Assembly: GCA_029204225.1 (NCBI GenBank)
Contig: CM055108.1
Coordinates: 5,517,599-5,581,598 of the forward strand
From: Diphasiastrum complanatum
Lineage: Eukaryota; Streptophyta; Lycopodiopsida; Lycopodiales; Lycopodiaceae
Length of the DNA stretch: 64,000 bases
Reading direction: 5' to 3'
Shown: positions 10,436-19,740 of the stretch, piece by piece
How the letters are laid out: the number at the start of each line of letters is the position of its first letter
How positions within the stretch are numbered: the stretch's first letter is position 1
The notes under the pieces: model-generated
Told to the model about the DNA's origin: nothing
What the model saw: the letters and a program-made list of their open reading frames with translations, nothing else
Databases searched by the model: none
Program-made: the position numbers and the translations under genes

Positions 10436-12025
10436 ATGGCAACCTCAATTGGAGTCATGTTGGAAGCCAATGATAGGCTTACCTCCAGTAACTATTCATT
10501 GTGGAAAGTGAGGATGGAGTCACTTCTTGAGATGAATGATGTTTTGGATATTGTTGTAGGTTTGGAGGAGAGACCAGCAACACAACAAGATCAATTGAGG
10601 TATGACAAGAGGGCCAAGAAGGCTCTACACATGATAAAGATGAATGTTACCAATGAACTTCTCAAGGAAGTTGGTAAGTGCACATCATCTTTGGAAGCTT
10701 GAAATTCATTGAAGAAGCTTTATGACTCCAAGTCTACTTCTAGAGTGTTGACTCTAAGAAGGCAAATCTTTTCTTGTTTGCAAAAGAATGAAGAAAGTCT
10801 AAGTACTTTTGTTTTGAGAATGAAAGCATTGAATGATGAGTTAGCTTGTATAGATGAAAGCATTAAGGAAGGAGAGCTTATTCAAGTGATTCTTAATGGC
10901 TTGTTGGATGCTCATGCTAACATTGTTCAAAGTATTTCTATTCAAAAGACTTTTCTAAGTTTGATGGATCTTCAAGAGATCTTGATCAATGAGGAATATA
11001 GGCTTCAAGCAAGAGGTGGATCTACATCAACACTTCAAGAGGATGCTATGTTCACAACCAAAAGCAAAACCAAAAGCAAGTGGTCTAAAGGGCAAGATCA
11101 AATGGATGCTTCTTCAAGTGGCAAAAAGAAGGATAGATCAAAGCTCAAGTGCTTCTATTGTGGTATCAAAGGACACTTTGCAAGTGAGTGCTACAAGAAG
11201 AAGAGAGATCAAGGAGACAAGCAAGGTAATCTTACTCTTGAAGAGGATGGTTTGGATGTTCAAGATGCAAATGATGATGCTTCTGTGATGTCTTCATGTA
11301 TGCTTGCTAATGATGGAGATCTAGATCCTTGGTGGATTGATAGTGGAGCAAGTTCACACATGACCTTTCACAAAGAGTACTTCACTTCTTTGTTGGCATA
11401 TGGAGATGACAAGAGGGTGATCTACACGGCCAATGATGGTGAGTGTGCAATCAAAGAGATTGGCACAATTCCTATTTCTCTCTCTACAAATAGGAATGTT
11501 CATTTGGAGGATGTCTTGTTTATTCCATCTATTACCAAGAATTTGCTTAGTGTGAGTCAAATGCTAAGTAAGGGCCTCAAGGTGGAGTTTGATGGAGATG
11601 CTTGTTTGATCAAAAGGAAGGATGTCTTTATTGGAAAAGGTAAAAGGCAAGGGAAGTTGTTCAAACTTGATGTTTGTGTTATTGCTAACCAAGTTGGATG
11701 TGTTGCAAGGGAGCAAATTTCTATTCAAGAGGTTTGGCACAAAAGGATGGGACACCTCAACTTCAAGTCATTGGAGGTCATGGCAAGGAAGAAGGTTGTG
11801 ATTGGTCTTCCAAGTTCCTTAAGTAATGACAAGCATGTTTGTGAGTCTTGTGCTTTGTGTAAGTCACATAGACTACCTTATACTAGATCTATTTCTAGAT
11901 CTACAAAGCCTTTTCAACTTGTACATTCGAATATTCATGGATTTACTACAATTAGCAATAGTGGAACTAAGATGTACGTACATTCATTGATGATTTTAGT
12001 AGATTTTGTTGGATCTATCTACTAA
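10436..12025 (+). pseudogene. copia gag-protease-pre-integrase, with one stop codon
   Basis: Begins at an ATG (MATSIGVMLEANDRL). The UBN2-type Gag core (SSNYSLWKVRMESLLEMND) is followed by TGA at 10700-10702, in a context suggesting an original TGG. The same frame then stays open to 12025. Later motifs are the zinc knuckle CFYCGIKGHFASEC (C-x2-C-x4-H-x4-C, near 11150), the intact protease site WIDSGASSH (near 11335) and the pre-integrase H-H-C-C region (VWHKRMGHLN, then CESCALCK) around 11730-11860. The frame is lost near 11980 by a 1-bp deletion at the start of the integrase core. Gag would form the particle and the protease would cut the precursor. Confidence 0.9.
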
Positions 12026-13511
12026 AGAGCAAGGATGAAGTATATGACATCTTTGTCAAGTTCAAGAATGCAAGGGAGAATCAATTTTCAGGTGCTTGAG
12101 AGGTGACAATGGTGGTGAGTACATATCTAACAAGTTCAAGGCCTTTTGTGATGAGCATGGGATCAAGAGGGAGTATACAACATCAAGGACCCCACAACAA
12201 AATGGAGTGGCTGAAAGGAATAATAGGACTTTATGTGAAAGTGCTAAAGCTATGAGGTTAAGTGCTAATCTTGACAAACCATTTTGGGATCAAGCTTTGT
12301 TGTGTGCCAATTTCTTGTGCAATAGGTGGCCGAGTGCTATTTTGGATGGAAGGACACCTTTTGAGATGCTATTCAAGAGGAGGCCGACTGTCAACTTTCT
12401 AAGAACCTTTGGATGCACATGCTATGTCAACATTACTCTTGATGATTGGACCAAGGAGGATCCATCTTCAAGAAGAGGTATTTTTGTTGGATATAGTGAG
12501 GTGAGTAAAGCCTACAAGGTTTACATTCCTTCTACTAACAAAGTGATTGTTGGTAGAGATGTCATTTTTGATGAGGGGAACATTCCAAAGGTGTCTTCAA
12601 GCATGATTGATGGTAGAGTGGATGGATCTAACATTCTTGATGTTGATGAGAAGGATCTTACTTTGGATGGTGGTGATGATGGACCTTCATTAAGTCAAAA
12701 GCCAAGGAGAACATCAAGAGAAAGACAAGTACCTTCAAGGCTCACATATGATCAAAAGGGTAAGCAAGTAGTTTCTGGAAATTGTGTTGCTTTCCTAACC
12801 TCTTTGAATGAGCCTACAAATGTAGATCAAGCAAGGAAAGAAGAGAAGTGGATCCAAGCAATGGATCTCGAGTATCAAGCTCTTATGAAGAATGGAACAT
12901 GGAGATTGGTGGAGTTGCCTAAGGACAAGAAAGCTATTGGATGCAAATGGATCTTCAAGGTGAAGACAAACCAAGATGGATCTATCAACAAGTACAAGGC
13001 AAGGTTAGTGGCAAAAGGATATGCTCAACAACAAGGAATTGACTATGATGAGACCTTTGCACCCATGGCAAAGATGGTAAGCATTCGAGTCATCATTTCA
13101 CTTGCTACACTTTATCAAAGGGATATATGGCAAATAGACATTTCAAATGCATTCTTGAATGGTGATCTTGAGGAGGAAGTATACATGGAGCAACCCGAGA
13201 GCTACATTTCATCAACAAAGCCAAATCATGTGTGTCTTCTACAAAAGAATTTGTATGGCCTTAAGCAAGCACCAAGGAGTTGGTATGTTGAGCTTAACAC
13301 TTTCTTACTCTCTCAAGGCTTTGTTATGAGTGAGTATGATCATTCACTTTGTTATAGGTTTGCTGAAAATGATGTTACCATCTTGCTAATCTATGTGGAT
13401 GATATCATCTTGAGTGGTGGAGACAATCAAGATGTGGAGGATATCAAGAATGCTCTTAAGAAGGAGTTTGAGGTGCATGATCTTGGTAATTTGCATTACA
13501 TTTTAGAATAG
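11980..13511 (+). pseudogene. copia integrase-reverse transcriptase
   Basis: From 11980 the next frame encodes [19 protein letters not shown], the integrase core. A second 1-bp deletion near 12080 moves to the frame used from 12087 to 13511. That frame holds the second catalytic Asp in RGDNGGEY and the Glu region TPQQNGVAERNNRT. The RT follows with [36 protein letters not shown] and the catalytic YVDDI. A third 1-bp deletion at about 13506 (LHYILE then stop, where the family has LGIE) ends the frame. Apart from these lesions the catalytic residues look complete. Confidence 0.92.
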
Positions 13512-14368
13512 AAGTCATTAGATCTTCTCAATCTACTTTTATTTGTCAAGAGAAGTATGCTAATATTATTCTAGAAAGATTTCATATGGTAGATGCAAAA
13601 GCTATTGATACACCTATGCAGTCTCATGTAAAGCTAACTATAAGAGGTAATGAAAGATCCTTCGAGGACATTACTCTCTATAGGAAGCTAGTTGGTTCAC
13701 TCATCTATCTAACCATTACTAGACCTGATCTAAGCTATTGTGTTGGAAGATTGAGTCAATTCATGCAAGATCCTAGTGAGGAGCATTGGAAGCTAGGAAA
13801 GCGAGTTTTGAGGTACATCATTGGAACTCGAGATTTTGGCATATTGTATGAGGGATCATCACTTAATCTTTTTGGATTTTCAGATTCGGACTATGCTGGA
13901 GATGTAATGGATAGGAAATCCATTAGTGCTTATTGTATTTTCATACGTGATGGAGCTATATCATGGATGTCAAAGAAACAAGCCACTATCTCATTGTCAT
14001 CTAGTGAGGTCGAGTACAAAGCTCTTACACATTGCACAAAGGAGATGATATGGATCAAGAGGTTGATCAAGGATCTTCACTTGCTGGATTTTTTAGAGAG
14101 CCCAATCATCTTTTGTGACAATCAATCAGCCCAAAGAATGGCATCCAATCCTATATTTCATGCTAGGAGCAAGCATATTGAGATACAATATCATTTTGTG
14201 AGGGAGCGAGTCATTGCAAAGGAGGTGGAGCTTCAACATGTGTCTTCAAGGGAATGTGTAGCTGATATCTTCACCAAAGCATTGGGAAAAGACTTGTTCA
14301 TGAAGCATAGGACTTCACTTGGAGTATTGTCAAAGTCTATGCTAAAACTAGTTGAAGAGGGAGTGTGA
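13512..14368 (+). pseudogene. copia RT C-terminus and RNase H
   Basis: Open from just after the 13506 deletion. It encodes the RT C-terminal region (IEVIRSSQSTFIC, then PMQSHVKL) and the full RNase H: FGFSDSDYAGD, ISWMSKKQATISLSSSEVEY, IFCDNQSAQ and HARSKHIEIQYHF, ending KLVEEGV. The Asp and Glu residues of the RNase H site are present. The TGA stop (14366-14368) lies inside the first bases of the right LTR, so the LTR itself ends the polyprotein. The longest ATG-initiated part starts at 13586. Confidence 0.92.
14354..14363 (+). promoter_or_regulatory. Polypurine tract
   Basis: The purine-rich GAAGAGGGAG immediately before the right LTR (TGTGAAAG) would prime plus-strand DNA synthesis. It overlaps the final codons of RNase H. 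Confidence 0.85.
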
Positions 14369-15013
14369 AAGATTCAACTAGTTTCATCACATTTTGCAAT
14401 GTTTTCATATTTGGCATATTGAGGCCAAAACTTGTTTTAGACTTAGAGATTGACTTTTCAAAGTTCATTAGTCTAAATTTCATTTGAATAAACACTTTTT
14501 GAAAGTGTGGGAAAGATAGAATGCGAGTTTGAGTAGATTCAATTTGAATAAGTTGGGTACATTGAATCTAGACCCAAAATTAGTAAGGTTAGCATTTTGG
14601 TGAGAAAGCCAAGTGGCCAAATAGGGTTTAGACCTACTATAAAAGGATGTAACTCATGGAGAGAGTGATCTTCTCTCTTCTCTATTTCATTTCATGCTTA
14701 TACATGGTTCTCTTGGGTTCTACTATCCATTGGTGCACTATCTTGGTGATTGCTTGTAATTCTATGTGTAGAATGATCTATATTTGCTATTTTTGGATCC
14801 ACACGTGTGAAATACAATAGCTTGCTGGTTTTGTATAGACAGCAATAGTACATAATCATTTCATTCAAGTTTGATCAAGTTCTATTAGTGTTTGCATCTC
14901 AAATTGTGTGTAGATGCGGATTTTTCTACATTGGTGAGATTGGTAGTGTATTTCTCTTTCTAACCAAAGATCATTCAAGTAGATTGGATCTTAAGGATCT
15001 GCAATCTTTCACA
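14364..15013 (+). repeat. 3' LTR of the copia element (650 bp)
   Basis: Starts TGTGAAAGATT and ends AATCTTTCACA, followed by the ATACA duplication. It keeps the single-copy state of the segment duplicated in the left LTR and so shows the ancestral LTR structure. Confidence 0.95.
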
Positions 15014-16244
15014 ATACATACATCACATGATGTCGAGTTGGTTGTACACTCCTAATGCTTACTCCTATGATCGTTCCATGTTGGCTTGCCTGATACAAGG
15101 CCCTTTTGGTTCATGTGGCATGATAGTCTCCAGTGCCATAGAACATCTGTAGATTCATGGGCTTGGTGTGCTTGAGCTGTTGGTAGGCGTACCTTCAGAT
15201 GATACATGTTGTCTTTTTGTTTTCCTTGTGTAACGAGTGTATTGGTGACGACGTCAACGGCGTTGCACATTTTGTTGGAAAACGTCACGCGCATTCCTAC
15301 GTCTGCTATTCTTGCAATTGAGAGCAAGTCCTACTGCAACGTGGGTACGAACAAAACGTCATCCAATCTTTGGTCCTTGCCGTTCGTATTGAGCCATAGT
15401 GAACTAGTGCCATTCACTTGGTGTCTTGATCCGTCTCCAAGAACTATGTATCTGGATGGATCTGTGCTGCGAAAGTCAACCATGATGCATTTGGATCTAA
15501 CAAAGTGAGAGGTTGCTCCTAAATCGAGGATGACCTCTTGTGTGTCAGATGTTGAGGTTGCACACATATCTGCACATAGGTAGGTTGTCACATTACCATG
15601 GTTCATCTTTTCTTCATCCATTTTGGAGCTTTCGGGTTCTTCCACGTAAGACGAACTGTTGTGGTTTTTCCGTTTGCCTTGGGGCTGCTTGTTCCTCGGA
15701 TTATGGTAGTAGTCGATAGTTGCATGACCTTTCTTGTGGCAATGGATACATTCAATCTTTGGGTTCAACCAACACATATCGACTGTGTGGCCTTCTCGCT
15801 TACATCTCATGCATGTTTTCTTTTCGTCGTCTTGTTGTCTTGGCTTGCCTTTGCTCTTCTATTTGCCTTTCGCGACTGCCTCCGTCTGCTGATCTCAATT
15901 TTGTTTTTGGTCTGCCTCCCTCTTAGGTCTAAACGGTTTCTTTGGCTTCTCCTTACTGTATAGAGAGCCTGATCAGAGGTGTCCTTGTGATCAAGGTGCT
16001 CACGGGCTTTGACTTCTTCTCTAATCTCGATTACCACATTTGTGGATCTTTAGCTAGCAACGTTCGGGTAGTCTGGAAAGATCTTGGTAAAGCTCGTAGC
16101 AAGTAGGTGAGTTGCCTCTCTGTTGAGACTACATTGTCTGCTCTGACGTTGTGTAACAAAAGGAACAAATCCTTCATATTTCTGATAAAGGATGTGAGGT
16201 CTTTGCCATCCCATCGTAGGTTGGATTAAGATTTGGATATGCAA
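15014..16244 (-). pseudogene. Older copia gag-protease-pre-integrase
   Basis: Minus-strand frames run 16244-16050, 16037-15807, 15810-15331 and 15327-15052, with several frame changes. The part at 15810-15331 holds the zinc knuckle CIHCHKKGHATIDYYH (last Cys lost) and the protease region VILDLGATSHFV, in which the catalytic D-S-G has become D-L-G (TTA, one transition from TCA). Next comes LWHWRLSCHMN (pre-integrase). The reading then runs to CDVC beside the target duplication and resumes at 9021 beyond the inserted element. No LTR was found. The upstream end fades near 16244. Confidence 0.8.
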
Positions 16245-16270
16245 ATTTAGTATAATATTGTTGCATCAAA

Positions 16271-16941
16271 TTTGTACTACTTTCTTGTCACTTCATGATA
16301 AGTCGAAATAGTGTAATATACGCTTTAAAATTTAACCTTGGAATCACATTGCGAATCATTCTTTATGCAAATGTTACTTACATGAATTTTGTAGATGCGA
16401 GGGAATAAGGAAAGCAAAACATTTGCACCCAACAGGCCACAAAAAAATTAGTGTCAAATTCTCCTTCACTAATTTTAAAAGTGCAAAAATGCCACTCTTG
16501 TACTTTTTGGTTTGCAAAGCCTAGGTAGGACCAGCCCTTCCTTCACAAACCCCCCTCCTTTTCTGAGGTTTCAACATGCCCTTCCCAGCTCACCCCCTTC
16601 CACGTAAAATGGTAGAAGGACACTATTCCAAGGCCGGTCCTTTTCCATTGAAAGGACCAATTTGAAAGGGATTACTATTATTTATTGTTGCAAACACCAA
16701 AAAGTATAGCAAAGTGCATTTTTTGCACTTTTTGTTTTTCATTGAAGAAGAGTTTGAGACTGATTTTTTTTTTTGGCCTTCTAGGTGCGAATCTTTTGTT
16801 TTTTTACAATGTTTTTTTCTTGTTCCCTTTCATCAACAAAATTCATGTAACATTTTCACAAATGTGATTCCAAGGCTAAGTTTTAAAGCTTGTATTACAC
16901 TATTCCGGTTCATCATGAAGTGACAAGAAAGTAGTAACAAA
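16271..16941. mobile_element. Foldback element with arms of about 250 bp
   Basis: The left arm starting TTTGTACTACTTTCTTGTC (16271) is the reverse complement, with scattered mismatches, of the right arm ending GTAGTAACAAA (16941). Similarity runs inward through CCTTGGAATCACA, the TGCAAAT/AACATT region and on to a TACTTTTTGG block. This gives arms of about 16271-16525 and 16690-16941 around a unique loop of about 160 bp. There is no transposase. The flanking bases do not form an obvious duplication. It may be a long-TIR MITE, a Mutator-like derivative, or an inverted duplication able to make a long hairpin transcript. Confidence 0.75.
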
Positions 16942-18449
16942 CGAGTTGAGCTCACACCTTCTTTATTAGGTTTTACATTATGTTGCAAAATTGATTTATT
17001 TTCCTACTTTCAACACCTTATGACTGAGTATTTGTATGTCCATATGGAAACTACAAGTGCTCTCCTACTAGTCTATACACAAATCATTGGGTAGTGACAA
17101 ATGACTTGTCAATTAAAGATCGATAACTAGTTGTAGTCACTATTCTACTCATGCCAAAATTTAGCTTTTTGTATGGCTAAAAAAATTGTCTTGTGAGGCC
17201 CAAACTACCTATATGCTTTGAAAGTAATTGGATGGGTAATGCCAATAAAGGCAAGTAGGACCTCTTATTACATTAGCCAAATATCTAAAAAAAGATGATT
17301 GCATGCAAATTGGAATAAAAAAAAGAAAAAAAGACTAGAAAGGGACCGTAGGGCACATCCACCATGCAAAAGGACAAAACCTATATTGAACAAATGAGTT
17401 ACAAGAAATTTAAGCTTAGAAGAAGGGGTATAGCTATCGCAATTTTAGCCTTCCAAGTAGAACTGGAGTTGTTGAGGTTCCATCCTTTAATCAGTTGTTA
17501 CAAGCTCTTGTACCATTGTCAGTTAGTTTATTTTTATAATTAATTAATTTTTGTGATTCTCTTAGACACTCCACTTTGCTTGTCCCTCAAACATGTCCAC
17601 CTAGCATTTGCTGTGGAGTTCGTCTTGGCTTCTGTCTTTTCTTTGAAGGTGAAATGAATGGCCTTATGCAGACAAACACTTGAACCAACACAGTTTATCT
17701 TCAACTTGAAAACTTTATGTAAATCCATTAAACATGCTCAACACCACTTTGTTAGCTTGCACTTTCCGAAGATCAAAATTATTGATTGATGCAACATATA
17801 AAAAAATGTCATCTCCAAAAAAGTACAAACTTGATGCAGCAAAATTTGTGTATTCAAACCTTTCAATAGAAATGGAACAGCCTTGGAAGAAGGCCCTTAT
17901 TAGTGTTTGGGAAAGCCGGCATTCTTAAGAAATGGAACCGGCATCTTTTTTCAAAAACTGACAACTACAAAATTTTGCAAGATTTTTTACATGATAAATT
18001 TGAGATTTTATAGGGAAAAACCGACAAGAAGAAGCATATCCCCTGTTAGTAGCCAGAATACTCCTTAAGATATGGGATTTTTGAGAGAAACCTCAAAAAA
18101 GTTTCCCGAAGATTGACCCTTACAACATATTTCTTTTTCGCATGTTCCGCTGAAACGGACTGGGCCCATTGGAGTTGCATTTTGGAGGTCAAGTGCCTGC
18201 AACGGAAAGGTGGGGCCAGCGCACAAAACAGTGGAAGTGCGAAAATTGGAATACGTTGGTCCTTCCTTATACATAGGAGGAATGAAGAAAGCTTATAAAA
18301 TCAATTTTTGATAATATATTAGAGTATAAAAGGCGTGGTCACAAAACTACTAGAAAATACAGCGATACAGCACAAAGCAATCTCTGGGTCTCAGCGATTT
18401 GTCAGGATTTTCTGATATAGGTTAACGCATGCACTGAGTCAAATAAAAA
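16942..18449. other. No gene recognised
   Basis: AT-rich sequence with T- and A-runs. Open frames at about 17540-17930 and 18065-18298 have no recognisable domain. A TATAAAAGG at 18325-18333 lies about 120 bp upstream of the tRNA pair, but nothing ties it to a gene. Confidence 0.5.
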
Positions 18450-18523
18450 GCTTTCATAGCTCAGTTGGTTAGAGCACCCGTTTAGTAAGCGGGAGGTCGT
18501 GAGTTCAACTCTCACTGAAAGCA
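18450..18523 (+). tRNA. tRNA-Thr (anticodon AGT)
   Basis: The cloverleaf is complete. The acceptor GCTTTCA pairs with TGAAAGC. The A box is TAGCTCAGTTGG, the anticodon stem is CCCGT/GCGGG around AGT (18484-18486), the T arm contains GTTCAACTC, and A is the discriminator. There is no intron and no encoded CCA, as expected for a eukaryotic nuclear gene. Wobble A34, read as inosine, would decode ACU, ACC and ACA. Confidence 0.97.
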
Positions 18524-18536
18524 GAGAAAGCACAGA

Positions 18537-18618
18537 GTGGACGTGCCGGAGTGGTTAACGGGCATGACTCGAAATCATGTGGGCTTTGCCCGCGCAGGTT
18601 CGAATCCTGCCGTCCACG
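18537..18618 (+). tRNA. tRNA-Ser (anticodon CGA)
   Basis: The acceptor GTGGACG (18537-18543) pairs with CGTCCAC (18611-18617), with G as discriminator. The anticodon CGA is at 18570-18572. The long variable arm (GTGGGCTTTGCCCGC) is typical of class II serine tRNAs, and the T arm has GGTTCGAATCC. There is no intron. It starts 13 nt after tRNA-Thr on the same strand. It decodes UCG. Confidence 0.97.
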
Positions 18619-18630
18619 TCATTATTTTTA
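18619..18630 (+). terminator. Pol III T-run terminator after tRNA-Ser
   Basis: TCATTATTTTTA directly follows the tRNA-Ser. The TTTTT run is the usual Pol III stop. No run of four or more T occurs in the 13-nt gap between the two tRNAs. Confidence 0.7.
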
Positions 18631-18862
18631 CCAACGCTGGTTACAAATGCGCCCCCCTTCCCTCCAATCATATAGAATTAAAAATTTTCTGAAACTTTGG
18701 ATTCACTAATCAAAAGGAGAATGAAGTTTATGTCTTCATAGCATTATGCATAGATTCAATGCATGAACATAGGACCTACCCAACATGAAATGTCAAAATA
18801 AAAGGATAAACTAATGTCCTATGTGTTGATTACGTTATTTATATAATGCATCAATGGAGTCT

Positions 18863-19044
18863 CTTAAATACATGTTTATATCTCGTGCATTATTGGAGGA
18901 CTTCAACATAAAAACAATGACAATGGAAAAGGTGGTGGGATGACACTCAATATTCTTAATACATGTTTATATCCATTGCATTATTGGAGGACTTCAACAT
19001 AAAAAACAATGACAATGGAAAAGGTGGGATGACACTCAAGATTC
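18863..19044. repeat. 91-bp tandem duplication
   Basis: ATACATGTTTATATC begins at 18868 and again at 18959. Both copies continue through GCATTATTGGAGGACTTCAAC to GGGATGACACTCAA, with small indels. Confidence 0.85.
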
Positions 19045-19089
19045 TTGATGACTAGAATCTTTCAAATCCTAATTATTACCATGTTGGCA

Positions 19090-19730
19090 CTATGTGGTAG
19101 GTGAAGGGGTTAACGAAGGTGCCTAGATTTCGGAGAGTCAAGCTCACACGAGGTCGAAGGCCAAGGCTTTATTCGACTATAGTTCCCAGATAGCATCACT
19201 AGACAATTAGACGGTGTACTTTACGTACCCAAATTAACAACTTTCTCTATCGAATCTAATGTGGAATACATCACCATTCGAACATGCTACTATTTACAAT
19301 AACTGCTCATTGTCATGTATGTAGACTGTACAATTTACACTAGTTTAGTATTACCTTGTAAATACTACATCGTGCCTAACACATATTCACATGAACATGT
19401 TAGACACAACCTCTGTAACTTTGTATATATATATATACAATAAATCAGAATAAGAAAATGCTACGAGAATTAGAGTTCAAGTAAGAACTTGATTGTATCA
19501 GGATATCTGACTCCTTAGAATCAAATAATGAGAGAGAGAGTAATTCAAGAAGTTAGAGAGACTGTTTCATCTGTAATAGACATAATAGGATCACAGCGCA
19601 TATAGTGCACAACTAATGTGAACCATTATCAGTCACAAGATTCACTTTTTCGTAATCTAATCATTGTATTGCAACAGTTACTTCATAGATTCTCTATATT
19701 AATTCATTGTTTTTTCTTTGGTTGGGGAGA
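19090..19730 (+). repeat. Possible decayed LTR
   Basis: No coding potential. The stretch TATCTGACTCCTTAGAATCAAA... GGATCACAGCGC around 19500-19600 parallels the LTR at 27511-28693 (ATCTGACTCCTCAGGGTTAG... GGATCACGCGCC, 28190-28275), so part of this may be a related LTR. The ends were not found. Confidence 0.3.
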
Positions 19731-19740
19731 ACACACACAC

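Larger units (their letters stand above)
9022..15013 (+). mobile_element. Complete Ty1/copia retrotransposon, recently inactivated
   Basis: An element of 5,992 bp with LTRs 9022-9835 and 14364-15013, a PBS directly after the left LTR, gag-pol in the copia order (gag, protease, integrase, RT, RNase H), a purine tract directly before the right LTR, and a 5-bp duplication ATACA on both sides. By eye the two LTRs differ at roughly 30 positions over about 646 shared bases, mostly transitions, so it is not a very recent insertion. The coding region has one nonsense codon (TGA at 10700-10702) and three 1-bp deletions, near 11980, 12080 and 13506. It cannot make an intact polyprotein but could be mobilised in trans. 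Confidence 0.95.

Noticed and set aside
16685-16923. Phe-rich frames of 60-69 codons
   Set aside because: They arise from T-runs in the right arm of the foldback element.
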